This document shows, piece after piece, positions 43,742-52,850 of a stretch of DNA of 64,000 nt. Position 1 is the stretch's first letter. The number at the start of each line of letters is the position of its first letter. The DNA comes from Candidatus Venteria ishoeyi (lineage in GTDB: Bacteria; Pseudomonadota; Gammaproteobacteria; Beggiatoales; Beggiatoaceae): the NCBI RefSeq assembly GCF_030378065.1, contig NZ_JAUCGJ010000006.1:1-64000 (forward strand). Direction: 5' to 3'. The position numbers and the translations under genes were made by a program. Below the pieces are notes generated by a model, which was not told the origin of the DNA, ran no database searches, and saw only the letters and a program-made list of their open reading frames with translations.

Positions 43742-44329
43742 ATGTTAAACAATAAAAACCCATTAAAACACTTTTTTATCTTAATCGGATTAATTGCTAT
43801 TAATACCGCAGCCTATGCTGAAAATCCAAAAATCAGCCCAGCGCAGGTATTGGGTGTCGTGACCCACGATTGGAATGATGATGGCGCATTTGACAGAGCG
43901 GTTTTAGCCTTATCAACAGCAGATGACAGTGAAACGGAGCTGTTTATTTATCTATCAGATGCAACAAATAACCGTATGCAATTAGCCCTGCATAAAAAAA
44001 ATATTGCCTGGGTTGGTGGTTTATGGGGTGCCTTGCCGTCAATCACCACTAATGGCAGGGGTTCGCTGATAGTGAATGTGGCTAATGACAGTATTGGGCG
44101 TAATCGCTGGAGCCAGAAATTAACCATTGCCTATCGCAAGCAGGTGTTTATGGTTGCCGGTTATACTTACATGGCGCGTGATACCCTGAACCCGGATTAT
44201 CAACTGGATTGTGATGTTAACTTACTCACCGGGCGCGGTATCAAAAATGCTAAGTTATTCCAATCCTCAACCAAGGCAATGCTGCTGTCAGCCTGGTCTG
44301 ATGCCGCTATTCATAAAGACTGTCAATAA
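43742..44329 (+). CDS. secreted protein of unknown function, possible calcium site
   Basis: The 195-residue precursor has a signal peptide (about 1-26, ending AYA-E). The mature part contains VVTHDWNDDGAFDRAVLAL, an acidic loop with Asp at alternating positions that resembles calcium-binding FG-GAP/EF-hand-like loops, followed by beta-rich segments. No family is claimed. AGGA lies eight bases before the ATG. Its TAA overlaps the murL ATG (TAATG), so it is probably co-translated with murL. Two late Cys residues could form a disulfide. Confidence 0.7.
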   Translation: MLNNKNPLKHFFILIGLIAINTAAYAENPKISPAQVLGVVTHDWNDDGAFDRAVLALSTADDSETELFIYLSDATNNRMQLALHKKNIAWVGGLWGALPSITTNGRGSLIVNVANDSIGRNRWSQKLTIAYRKQVFMVAGYTYMARDTLNPDYQLDCDVNLLTGRGIKNAKLFQSSTKAMLLSAWSDAAIHKDCQ

Positions 44330-45678
44330 TGTCACGGTCATTTGAGTGTTTTTATTTCAAAGCCTGTCAGTTTGATGCAAAGCAAGGTTTAATTACACTG
44401 GAATACGCGCTGGATGACGAGCATGTCTTCTGTGAAGAAATCCAGTTTCCCAATCCCCCTGCACAACTGCCAGCCAAACGTTTGCAGGCCATTGAGCGTT
44501 TGCTGCCTTTATTACATTTTATTGCCGGTATCAGCTATTACAAAGCCGCTGTGCCGCCCAGAATTGCCATTGAAACCGCCTTACCCGACCCGGAAACTGC
44601 GGCATTTTTGCACAATCTGTATTGGCAGGGATTGGGCGAGTTTGCCTGGCAAAATGGCCTGGATTTAAAAGCGCGTTTACAATTTCCAGCACAAACCCAG
44701 GATTTAGCCCCCGCAGTGTTCGCTGGAGAGAAACAGGCTTTGCAACGGCGTTCACTGCTGCCGGTGGGCGGTGGCAAGGATTCTATTGTCAGTCTGGAAA
44801 CCCTGCGCGCCAGTGGTGAAAGCTTGACTCAGATTTCAGTGGGCAATCCACATATTATTCGTCAAGTTGAGCGCAGCTCAGGTTTACCCTATATCGTTGT
44901 GCAACGGCGTATCTCGCCTTTGTTGCTGAAATTAAATGCACAAGGCGCGCTGAACGGTCATGTACCGATTTCTGCCATTCTTGCCAGCATCCTGGCGATT
45001 GCCGCCGTGTTATACGATTATGATCGCATTGTCATGTCCAATGAACGCTCTGCCAATGTGGGTAATTTCCGGCAGGGGGCGCTGGATGTGAATCACCAGT
45101 ACAGCAAAAGTCTGGATTTTGAACAACAGATGCAACAACAACTTGCGCGGCGGGTCGCAGGCTTGCACTATTTTTCCTTGCTGCGCCCCCTATCTGAACT
45201 GGATATTGCCCGCCGCTTTGCAACCATGCCCAGCATTCAACAATATGACAGCGTATTTTCCAGTTGCAACCGCAATCATCGCCTGCACAACAAAAGTAAT
45301 CACCCAGGCAACTGGTGTCTGGATTGTCCAAAATGCCGTTTTGTTTTTCTTGCGCTCGCACCTTTTATGCCGCAAGCGCGTTTATTAAAAATTTTTACTA
45401 AAAACATGCTTGACGACCCGGCGCAGCAAGATGGTTTTGACGCTTTAATCGGCGTAGGACAACACAAGCCTTTTGAATGCGTGGGCGAAGTGGAAGAATC
45501 ACAAGTGGCTTTTTATCTGCTCAGCCAGCAAGCTGACTGGCAGCAAAGCTATCTGGTCAAACGCTTCCGGGCAGAGATTTTACCCGGCTTAAACAATCTT
45601 GAAACATTATTGGAAACTGCCTTAAGACCTGCTCAGGCGCATCAGTTGCCTGAAGATTATTGGGACTTGATAAGCTGA
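44329..45678 (+). CDS. murL: UDP-MurNAc-L-Ala-L-Glu epimerase MurL
   Basis: MurL converts the terminal L-Glu of UDP-MurNAc-L-Ala-L-Glu to D-Glu, in an ATP-dependent reaction. It replaces the glutamate racemase route and works with MurD2, which adds L-Glu. The 449-residue protein shows family landmarks: the PP-loop-like PVGGGKDS (145-152), ALNGHVPISAI, IVMSNERSAN, VNHQYSKSLDFE, and the Cys-bearing WCLDCPKCRFVFLALAPF. It starts in a TAATG overlap with the preceding secreted-protein gene. No murD2 was seen in the window; the nearby murF is the ordinary enzyme. Confidence 0.85.
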   Translation: MSRSFECFYFKACQFDAKQGLITLEYALDDEHVFCEEIQFPNPPAQLPAKRLQAIERLLPLLHFIAGISYYKAAVPPRIAIETALPDPETAAFLHNLYWQGLGEFAWQNGLDLKARLQFPAQTQDLAPAVFAGEKQALQRRSLLPVGGGKDSIVSLETLRASGESLTQISVGNPHIIRQVERSSGLPYIVVQRRISPLLLKLNAQGALNGHVPISAILASILAIAAVLYDYDRIVMSNERSANVGNFRQGALDVNHQYSKSLDFEQQMQQQLARRVAGLHYFSLLRPLSELDIARRFATMPSIQQYDSVFSSCNRNHRLHNKSNHPGNWCLDCPKCRFVFLALAPFMPQARLLKIFTKNMLDDPAQQDGFDALIGVGQHKPFECVGEVEESQVAFYLLSQQADWQQSYLVKRFRAEILPGLNNLETLLETALRPAQAHQLPEDYWDLIS

Positions 45679-45713
45679 AAACGACGACATCAGCAACCTT
45701 ATTTTGATGGGCT

Positions 45714-45736
45714 TTCCAGGTTTTCAAAACCTGGAA
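45714..45736. terminator. hairpin between convergent murL and murF
   Basis: TTCCAGGTTTT and AAAACCTGGAA form an 11-base stem with a one-base loop, 36 bases after the murL stop. The minus-strand murF gene ends at 45751, so this could end both transcripts. Confidence 0.6.
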
Positions 45737-45750
45737 GGTCTTTTGAGAAA

Positions 45751-47121
45751 TTATCTGTTTTCAGGTTCAATTTTTAATTGCCTGACCACTTGTTCCATTG
45801 CACTGCCGCGTGAGCCTTTAATCAACACCTGACAATTTTCCGGCAGGGTTTGTTGTAAATGGGCAATTAAAGCTGTCTTGTCGCTAAAGTGCTGCGCATT
45901 GCTGCCAAAATTTTCCGTGGCTGCCAGGCTTAATTCGCCCAGAGTCAATACCCGTTCTATACCCGCCTGTTTTGCCAGTTGCCCCACCTGCGCATGAAGT
46001 TCCTGGGCCTGTTCACCTAGTTCCAGCATATCACCGAGTACCAGCCAGCGCGGGGTTGGGCAGTTTGCCAAAACATTTAAGCCAGCTTTGAGTGAACCGG
46101 GGTTGGCGTTGTAACTGTCATCAAAAATACGACTGTTGCGCAGACCAGGCTGGGCCTGTAGACGCCCTGCCACTGCCTGTAATTGCGATAAACCTGCCTG
46201 AATGCTGTTTAATGATAAGCCGCAACTCAGGCAACAAGCACTTGCCGCCAGGGCATTATAAATATTATGCTGTCCAGGCAGTGGCAATTGAATTTCACAG
46301 TCACCGACCGGGGTGTGCAGATGGAAAAAGCTGGATTCACTGTTGAGGCGTATATCACTGGCAAAAATATCAGCCTTGTCTGTCAAGCCAAAGGATAAGT
46401 GACGCGCTTCAGTCAAACCTGACCAGTAATCTGCATACTGATCATCCTGATTAATAATCGCCATACCCTGCGCGTTTAAGGCTTGATAAATTTCACCTTT
46501 GGCCCGTGCCACGCCTTCTATGCTGCCAAAGCCCTCCAGATGCGCGGGCGCGCATTGGGTAATCAGGGCGATTTGTGGTTGCGCCCAGTGGCTGAGTCGG
46601 GCGATTTCGCCGGGATTATTAGCCCCCATCTCTATCACTGCAAAGCGATGATGGGCATTTAAGTTTAATAAGGTCAGCGGTACGCCGATTTCATTATTTA
46701 AATTACCCTGGGTTGCCAACATGGTGTCTGGCTGGCTGGTGGACTGGCGTAAAATCGCTGCCGTCATTTCCTTGACGCTGGTTTTGCCATTACTGCCGGT
46801 GATGGCAATAATTCTTGCAGGGTTTTGCTTGCGCCACCAGGCGGCAAGTTCTGCTAATGCGCGGTGGCTGTCCTGGACTAATATTTGTGCGACGTTTAGG
46901 GCTTGTCGTTGTTCCACCAGCAAGGCTACCGCGCCTTGTTCCACGGCGGCGGCACAAAAATCGTGACCATCAAAGCGCTCACCACGTAATGCCAGGTACA
47001 AGCTTCCCGCCTGTAGGCTGCGGCTGTCTATGCTACAGCCTTGGAAACGGGTATCATCTGCACCGGAAATTTTAAGTGGCAACAAAGCCCGGCTGATTTG
47101 CGCTAAAGAAGCTTCAATCAT
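45751..47121 (-). CDS. murF: UDP-MurNAc-tripeptide:D-Ala-D-Ala ligase MurF
   Basis: MurF adds D-Ala-D-Ala to UDP-MurNAc-tripeptide, the last cytoplasmic step of the peptidoglycan precursor. The protein has the Mur ligase pattern: N-terminal FQGCSIDSRSLQAGSLYLAL, the ATP loop IITGSNGKTSVKE-like segment (AITGSNGKTS), AVIEMGANNPGEIARL, and DDSYNANPGSLKAGL in the C-terminal part. ATG 47121 (MIEASL) lies one base after the gltA stop, indicating coupling; a start at 47163 would overlap gltA. The linkage murF-gltA is not typical of the division and cell-wall cluster. Confidence 0.93.
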   Translation of the reverse strand: MIEASLAQISRALLPLKISGADDTRFQGCSIDSRSLQAGSLYLALRGERFDGHDFCAAAVEQGAVALLVEQRQALNVAQILVQDSHRALAELAAWWRKQNPARIIAITGSNGKTSVKEMTAAILRQSTSQPDTMLATQGNLNNEIGVPLTLLNLNAHHRFAVIEMGANNPGEIARLSHWAQPQIALITQCAPAHLEGFGSIEGVARAKGEIYQALNAQGMAIINQDDQYADYWSGLTEARHLSFGLTDKADIFASDIRLNSESSFFHLHTPVGDCEIQLPLPGQHNIYNALAASACCLSCGLSLNSIQAGLSQLQAVAGRLQAQPGLRNSRIFDDSYNANPGSLKAGLNVLANCPTPRWLVLGDMLELGEQAQELHAQVGQLAKQAGIERVLTLGELSLAATENFGSNAQHFSDKTALIAHLQQTLPENCQVLIKGSRGSAMEQVVRQLKIEPENR

Positions 47122-47122
47122 A

Positions 47123-48418
47123 TTAACGCTGATCCATTGCCACATAATCGCGCTGTGCAGCACCGGTATATAACTGGCGCGGACGACCTATACGCATATT
47201 GGGTTCTTCCATCATTTCTTTCCATTGCGCAATCCAGCCAGCGGTGCGTGCCACAGCAAACAATACGGTAAACATTTCGGTTGGAATGCCCAGGCTGCTT
47301 AAAATAATGCCCGAATAAAAATCAACATTGGGATAGAGTTTGCGCTCAATGAAATATTCATCTTCAAGTGCGATACGCTCCAGTTCCATAGCGATTTCAA
47401 ATATGGGTTTGAGTTCAGGGTTATCCAGCTCTTGCAGTAATTGATGACAGATATTGCGGATGATGGTGGCGCGGGGATCAAAGTTTTTATAAACACGATG
47501 CCCAAATCCCATCAGGCGGGTGTGATTATTTTTGTCTTTAACTTTTTCAATATAGCCCGGTACATTTTTTACATCGCCAATTTCATACAACATTTTAATC
47601 ACAGCTTCATTGGCCCCGCCATGCGCAGGCCCCCACAAAGTTGCGATACCCGCAGCCACGCAGGCATAAGGATTGGCTTGAGAGCTTCCTGCCAGACGCA
47701 CTGTTGAGGTACTGGCATTTTGTTCATGATCGGCATGAAGAATTAACATAATTTCTAATGCTTTAATCGCCACTGGACTCATATTCAGTTTACGATTAGG
47801 CAGATGAAATAACATGTGATAAAAATTTTCCACATAGCTGTATTTATAGCTGGGATGCACATAATAACGCCCCATTTTATAACGCAGGGTACGGGCGGCA
47901 ATGGCAGGTATTTTGCCAATCAAACGCAGCGCGCAGAGATCCCGGTGCGCAGGGTCTTCAATATCTAATTCCTTATGATAATAACTGGATAAAGCACCAA
48001 CGACGCCAACCATCATGCCCATCGGGTGCGAATCGCGGCGAAAACCATTATAAAAATTAACCAGACCTTCGTGTAACAGTGATACATTACACAGACTTTT
48101 CTGAAAAGTCGTAAATTGTTCCGGCGTGGGCAGTTCTCCGTTTAACAATAAATAACACACTTCAATATAGGAGCTATTTTCAGCTAATTGCTCAATTGGA
48201 TAACCGCGATAGAGTAAAATGCCTTTTTCACCATCAATAAAGGTAATTTTACTGGTGCAACTTGCGGTTGTCACATAGGCGGGATCATAATTGAACATGC
48301 CCAGCTCTGTAGATAAGGCCCGGGAGTCTATCACCGGCTGCCCATGCGTGCCTTCCAGCACGGGACATTCCAATGTTTTACCTGTAGCATTATCAGTAAT
48401 CGTGACGGTTCTGCTCAT
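47123..48418 (-). CDS. gltA: citrate synthase, hexameric type II
   Basis: Citrate synthase joins acetyl-CoA and oxaloacetate at the entry of the TCA cycle. The protein shows the catalytic His in [10 protein letters not shown], the second His in [10 protein letters not shown] and Asp in YPNVDFYSG, and the N-terminal domain typical of NADH-regulated type II enzymes ([20 protein letters not shown]). Three consecutive ATG codons lie at 48424-48416; the third (48418, MSRTVTIT) has the best spacing from AGAAGGGG. murF follows after one base. Confidence 0.95.
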   Translation of the reverse strand: MSRTVTITDNATGKTLECPVLEGTHGQPVIDSRALSTELGMFNYDPAYVTTASCTSKITFIDGEKGILLYRGYPIEQLAENSSYIEVCYLLLNGELPTPEQFTTFQKSLCNVSLLHEGLVNFYNGFRRDSHPMGMMVGVVGALSSYYHKELDIEDPAHRDLCALRLIGKIPAIAARTLRYKMGRYYVHPSYKYSYVENFYHMLFHLPNRKLNMSPVAIKALEIMLILHADHEQNASTSTVRLAGSSQANPYACVAAGIATLWGPAHGGANEAVIKMLYEIGDVKNVPGYIEKVKDKNNHTRLMGFGHRVYKNFDPRATIIRNICHQLLQELDNPELKPIFEIAMELERIALEDEYFIERKLYPNVDFYSGIILSSLGIPTEMFTVLFAVARTAGWIAQWKEMMEEPNMRIGRPRQLYTGAAQRDYVAMDQR

Positions 48419-48553
48419 CATCATCCCCTTCTGTCTTAGGCTCTTTTTCAAATTCTCTGTGTGGTAATATACTTCATTTGAAATAACTCAAATAAAAGTA
48501 ATAACCGCAGGCATTATAACAGCAAAATTTATTGGCACAGGAACCCGAGAACA

Positions 48554-51235
48554 ATGAAGCAAAACCATTTTAATCAGTGGACAAGACAAAACCTTATCCA
48601 TTACCCCCTATTTTGTCTGTTGTTTTTACTGAACAGCGCGGCCTGGGGTGGTCTTGTTGAAAACCCGGGATTTGAAACCGCAACAGATATCGCGCCCTGG
48701 TTTGTATTTGGTGGCAGCGCAGATTTATCAGTGGATAGGGAAAACCAACACAGTGGCAGCTATAGTCTGCGGGTGGAAAACCGGCAAGATAACTATGTCG
48801 GCCCGGCACAGGATTTATTGGGGAAACTCGAAACCGGTGTGAACTATACGATATCCGCCTGGGTAAAATTAAAAACAGCGCAGGAAGCACCGCCTTATTT
48901 TAAACTCAATATTAAACGTGAGGATAATCGCGGTAAGCAGTATATTGAAGTTGATAGAATGCTGATTCAGCACACAGGCTGGATCAAATTATCCGGCCCG
49001 TTTCAGCTTGATAGTCAGGATAACTTAAAAGCTTTAAGCTTATATATCAGTAACGAGGATGCATCTATTGATTTTTATGTAGATGATATAGCCATTGAAG
49101 CACCACCGGCTTATGTGCCTACAACAGCAACCGCCACGGATATAGTTCGTGTACAGGGCCGGGATCTGGTGATTGGCAATTCTGCACAAAAAATACAACT
49201 ACTGGGTATTAATTTCACAGCTTATAGCGATGATCTCAAAGACTCGGCTGATGTTGTGTTTAAATCAAAAAATTATGAGGAAATTGATTATCAGCGCGTT
49301 GCAGACATGGGTATGAATGTCGTGCGTCTGAACATGTATTACAAAGTATTTGAAGATGATGACAAGCCGTTTCAATATAAACAGGAAGGCTGGGAGTGGC
49401 TGGAGAAAAATATTGTCTGGGCGCGTAAATATGGTCTGGGTCTTATTCTCGATATGCACGCCCCGCAAGGCGGCTATCAAAGCTGGGGTTATAACGGGCC
49501 ATTTTGGAAAAAAACCAGCTACCAGCAAAGGCTGACCGCATTATGGGTTGCAATTGCTGCCCGCTATCGCCTGGAGCCTACCATTGTTGCTTATGATCTG
49601 ATTAATGAACCTGCACCAAAAAAGATGGCGCAATGGCAAAGCTATGCCACGCAACTCATTGCTGCAATTCGTGAAGTTGATCCTTACCATGCCATGATCA
49701 TTGAAGAATCTTTTAGTGACGATGGCGAACCTTTTGTGCTTGATGATAATAATCTGATTTATGATTTTCACCTTTATGAAACCTGGGCCTATGTCAATCA
49801 GCTTTTATATCATCAAGGTCGGGGGGATGGTGGCACTTATCCCGATCCCGGCATTAGCGCATTCCCTTATCATTCACGACAACAAGACGGCGATTGGGTC
49901 GGCAATGCTTCAATTCCGACAGGTAACAGCGACTGGACTTATTACGAAGGGCAACTACACCCGATCAGCAGCGAACGTATTTTTGCAGCAACCCCGGTTT
50001 TTATTTCAGAAAAAAATAGTGGCAAAGCCTATTTTGATGAATTTGTGGTGCATGAATATGACAGTGATAAACGTTATGTACGCCAGGTGATTCACGCGGA
50101 AATTGAACCCAAACCGTTTGATTGGTATTTTTTAACCAGCTTAAATCCCTTTCTCAGTTATGCAGAAGAATGGAAAAGTCGTAAACTCAGTGGCAGCGGT
50201 AAGCGCAGTGTTGAAACAGAGGCCAGAGTGGGTGAAAAATCCATTGCTATCAGTAACGCCAGTGGCGTGTATCTGTTGCGTAATGAAAAAATGATGTTTC
50301 CGGTTAAAAATGGTCATTTTTATCAAATCAGTGGCTGGATGAAAGGTGAAAAAATTCAGGGTCAGGGCGCAAAGCTGGGCTTTGAATTTAAGGTGCTTAA
50401 AGATGGCGTAGAGCGTTCACCTTTCACCAAACAGCATCTGGAAGAAACTTTGTTAAACGCGGGATTAAGCTTTTACCGTGAACATAATGTGCCGGTTAAT
50501 GTGGGAGAATTTGGTATTTCCGTGAATGCCTTTACCGCAGAGCGTGGCGGCATCCGGCAACTCAATGACTGGCTTGATTTATTTCAACAATATGGTGTAC
50601 ATGCCCAATATTATCGCTATCATGGGGTTAATTATGGTTTACACAGCAATGTCATTGGTTTTCCGACAAAAGAAACCGGCAATCAGGATGTAATTGATTT
50701 TCTCACCCAGAAATTATCTGGGCAGGAACCGGTCATTCTTCCTGCGCCGCCAGCAGGTAGTCTGCCCGCCCCAAGTGGTGCGCCGGAAAATACACCGCAA
50801 ATTCCTGGTCAGGATATACTATCTACGGAACCGGAGGACTTGATTCCAACGCCACCTGATACAGAGCCAGCAGAGAGAAATGTCTCAGACGCAACCCCGA
50901 TTTTTTCAGAAACCTGCATGGCAGCTTATACCAGTCATGCCAATGGTGCGACCTTAAGCATTCCCTGTGTTGCCGTTGCCGAACAGGTTTATCAGGTGGT
51001 TCTCCAGGAAAGTTTCTCCCCTTTTATTTTTTTGCTGGATTTGCTACAGATTAATGATGTCACTGCCAGTATATCCAACACCGATCCCTGTTTAGGACGC
51101 TATTTTGCAGACTCCAGTTTATATCTGCCGTGTGTTCGGCAAAATAACACCCAGTTAATATGGGAGGCTTATTTTGCTCATCTGATTCCAAGTGCTTTGT
51201 TCTGGATTAATCTTGAACAACTGACGTTACGGTGA
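48554..51235 (+). CDS. secreted GH5 glycoside hydrolase with CBM and split catalytic domain
   Basis: The 893-residue precursor has a signal peptide (about 1-31), an N-terminal CBM4/9-like module (about 33-182, NPGFETATDIAPW), and a GH5 barrel beginning near 195. The acid/base Glu352 is in DLINEPAP and the nucleophile Glu652 in VNVGEFGIS. The 300 residues between them are far more than usual; the extra part (about 440-620) includes a second carbohydrate-binding-like block with SGSGKRSVETEARVGEKS. A Pro-rich linker (about 735-790) leads to a C-terminal domain with several Cys. It should act on a beta-glucan outside the cell; the substrate is unknown. Confidence 0.8.
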   Translation: MKQNHFNQWTRQNLIHYPLFCLLFLLNSAAWGGLVENPGFETATDIAPWFVFGGSADLSVDRENQHSGSYSLRVENRQDNYVGPAQDLLGKLETGVNYTISAWVKLKTAQEAPPYFKLNIKREDNRGKQYIEVDRMLIQHTGWIKLSGPFQLDSQDNLKALSLYISNEDASIDFYVDDIAIEAPPAYVPTTATATDIVRVQGRDLVIGNSAQKIQLLGINFTAYSDDLKDSADVVFKSKNYEEIDYQRVADMGMNVVRLNMYYKVFEDDDKPFQYKQEGWEWLEKNIVWARKYGLGLILDMHAPQGGYQSWGYNGPFWKKTSYQQRLTALWVAIAARYRLEPTIVAYDLINEPAPKKMAQWQSYATQLIAAIREVDPYHAMIIEESFSDDGEPFVLDDNNLIYDFHLYETWAYVNQLLYHQGRGDGGTYPDPGISAFPYHSRQQDGDWVGNASIPTGNSDWTYYEGQLHPISSERIFAATPVFISEKNSGKAYFDEFVVHEYDSDKRYVRQVIHAEIEPKPFDWYFLTSLNPFLSYAEEWKSRKLSGSGKRSVETEARVGEKSIAISNASGVYLLRNEKMMFPVKNGHFYQISGWMKGEKIQGQGAKLGFEFKVLKDGVERSPFTKQHLEETLLNAGLSFYREHNVPVNVGEFGISVNAFTAERGGIRQLNDWLDLFQQYGVHAQYYRYHGVNYGLHSNVIGFPTKETGNQDVIDFLTQKLSGQEPVILPAPPAGSLPAPSGAPENTPQIPGQDILSTEPEDLIPTPPDTEPAERNVSDATPIFSETCMAAYTSHANGATLSIPCVAVAEQVYQVVLQESFSPFIFLLDLLQINDVTASISNTDPCLGRYFADSSLYLPCVRQNNTQLIWEAYFAHLIPSALFWINLEQLTLR

Positions 51236-51301
51236 TAGAAATAGCTAGCTTATCCGTTTTATTAACTTTTTTATAAACCATTGATTTTCAGGCTTTACCC
51301 T

Positions 51302-51592
51302 ATGCATTTAACCAACGCACAAACCCGCCATTTACGTGGGCTTGCTCACCACCTTAAACCGGTTTTACAAATCGGTGACAAAGGTATCACCCCTGCGCTG
51401 CTCAACGAGCTGGATCAGGTGCTCAATGATCATGAATTAATTAAGGTATCCATTGCCGGTGCGGATCGTGAAACCCGTCGTGAACTCACCCAGGAATTAT
51501 GCCAGCAAGCGCAGTGCCAGTTGGTACAAATTATTGGTCGTATCAGCGTGCTTTATCGCCGCGCTAATCCTCCAGCGATTTTATTGCCTTAG
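51302..51592 (+). CDS. yhbY: YhbY-family RNA-binding protein
   Basis: The 96-residue CRM-domain protein binds pre-50S ribosomal particles in E. coli. Visible landmarks are LTNAQTRHLRGLAHHLKPVLQIGDKGIT (about 3-30), LNDHELIKVSIAG, and the C-terminal GRISVLYRRA. ATG 51302 gives the standard N-terminus MHLTNAQ; the frame extends seven codons upstream. In many gammaproteobacteria it lies next to ftsH and rlmE, but here it stands alone after the GH5 gene. Confidence 0.93.
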   Translation: MHLTNAQTRHLRGLAHHLKPVLQIGDKGITPALLNELDQVLNDHELIKVSIAGADRETRRELTQELCQQAQCQLVQIIGRISVLYRRANPPAILLP

Positions 51593-51650
51593 AAACTGTT
51601 GCTAACGCTGGATTTAAGTGTTTTTTGGAGAAAAAACTTGAGATGGACAG

Positions 51651-51677
51651 GGAGGGTAAATTGAAAACTTACCCTCC
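51651..51677. terminator. hairpin between yhbY and a convergent small gene
   Basis: GGAGGGTAA and TTACCCTCC form a 9-base stem with a 9-base loop, about 60 bases beyond the yhbY stop and 25 bases beyond the stop of the minus-strand gene. A weaker stem, GTTTTTTGGAGAAAAAAC, precedes it at about 51619. Confidence 0.6.
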
Positions 51678-51701
51678 TTGTGAGTCATAAAACAGGGCAG
51701 T

Positions 51702-51935
51702 TTACAAGCCAATCATGGTTGCTTTAACGCTGTGACTTTGCACACAGTCTAAAATATCATGGCCTTTAAGTTTATCGCGATTAAAGTCAACTAATACCAA
51801 ATGCGCGTTATCAGTCTGAAACCTTACAGAAACCACGCCATCTAGTGCCCGCAGACTATTTTCAATATTGGCTTGCGTTTCCAGATCGACTGGGTTGATG
51901 ATATGCACGTTAACATCAGCTAAGTTAATGTCCAT
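51702..51935 (-). CDS. small conserved ferredoxin-like-fold protein
   Basis: The 77-residue protein has a beta-alpha-beta pattern (VNVHIINPVD, NIENSLRALDGVVSVRF, AHLVLVDFNRDKLKGHDILDCVQ) like heavy-metal-associated (HMA) domains, but lacks their CxxC metal site. One Cys remains, near residue 63. Its role is unknown. A near-perfect ribosome site, AAGGAGG, lies six bases before the ATG, so it is probably well expressed. It stands alone. Confidence 0.75.
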   Translation of the reverse strand: MDINLADVNVHIINPVDLETQANIENSLRALDGVVSVRFQTDNAHLVLVDFNRDKLKGHDILDCVQSHSVKATMIGL

Positions 51936-52364
51936 GAGAAACCTCCTTATACCTTTGATCTTTATGATGGTATATTAAGAATATGAAAAAAATCCTGCAC
52001 CCATTGCGCAAGTTATTTAATTCCCATTCCTAAGCTTTTATATTTTTTTATATAAACGGTGACCAAGCCGCTTACTGATAAACCTGACAAAACAGCTTTA
52101 GCAACACCTTTGATGAATAACTCAGGGTTTTATCATTCAGTACCCAGCCACTATTCTAGAGTGTAGTTTATAATTCAGAATTTTTCCTGGGGTCGCTTGG
52201 CTTTTCTTAACGCCAGCATTATAATTGCTGCGGCAATGTACTGATATGTTGCCGTATCACACTTTAATAGAATGACTATTTGCTCTAAATGAATAAAAAG
52301 TTTCTCTCAATCCTGCTGCCCCTTGTTATGATTTTCTGAATCTGACAGCGTTCGAGTACCCACA
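51936..52364. other. intergenic stretch without a recognisable gene
   Basis: About 430 AT-rich bases between divergent genes. They must hold two promoters. I see only minor palindromic sequence (GCCAGCATTATAATTGCTGC near 52212) and a chance T-arm-like GTTCGAGTACCC near 52352 without a tRNA around it. rpoN and hpf, which often precede ptsN, are absent. Confidence 0.5.
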
Positions 52365-52850
52365 ATGCAAATTTCCAGTATCTTAACGCCAGGGCGGATG
52401 GCTCATTGTCCGCAAGTTGGCAGTAAACGGCGTATTTTTGAAAAGCTGGCAGACTTATTGGCACAGGATCAACCCTTGCTAGAGCAAGAGGAGATTTATA
52501 ACCGCCTGCTGGAACGGGAACGCCTTGGCAGTACGGGGCTGGGCAAAGGTATTGCAATACCCCATGCACGAATATCAGAATTGACGCATACTTCGGGGGC
52601 TTTCATTCAATTACAGCAAGGCGTGGACTTTAATGCCCTTGATGAGGAACCTGTCGATATTGTATTTGCTTTATTAGTACCCGATCTTACAGAAGCAGAG
52701 CAAGCTGGACATCTGCAAACTTTAGCAAATCTGGTTGCCATGCTCAGCGATCAACGGCTTTGTCAACAGTTGCGTAAACCAGAGCTGGAATTAAGCGAGA
52801 AATACCGCTTAATGGAACAATGGCACAAATCCACCGCAGTCAACACATGA
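52365..52850 (+). CDS. ptsN: PTS IIA-Ntr-like protein PtsN
   Basis: PtsN is the phosphate acceptor of the nitrogen PTS, which regulates potassium and nitrogen functions rather than sugar uptake. The 161-residue protein has the EIIA domain with the phospho-His in GIAIPHARI (His67), preceded by RERLGSTGLGKG, and the segment ALLVPD. Length is normal. It is followed by scpB in an ATGA overlap. No partner npr or ptsP gene is visible. Confidence 0.9.
   Translation: MQISSILTPGRMAHCPQVGSKRRIFEKLADLLAQDQPLLEQEEIYNRLLERERLGSTGLGKGIAIPHARISELTHTSGAFIQLQQGVDFNALDEEPVDIVFALLVPDLTEAEQAGHLQTLANLVAMLSDQRLCQQLRKPELELSEKYRLMEQWHKSTAVNT

Noticed and set aside
52340-52364. tRNA suggested by a GTTCGAGTACCC stretch
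   Set aside because: No acceptor stem, anticodon arm or CCA partner can be formed around it.
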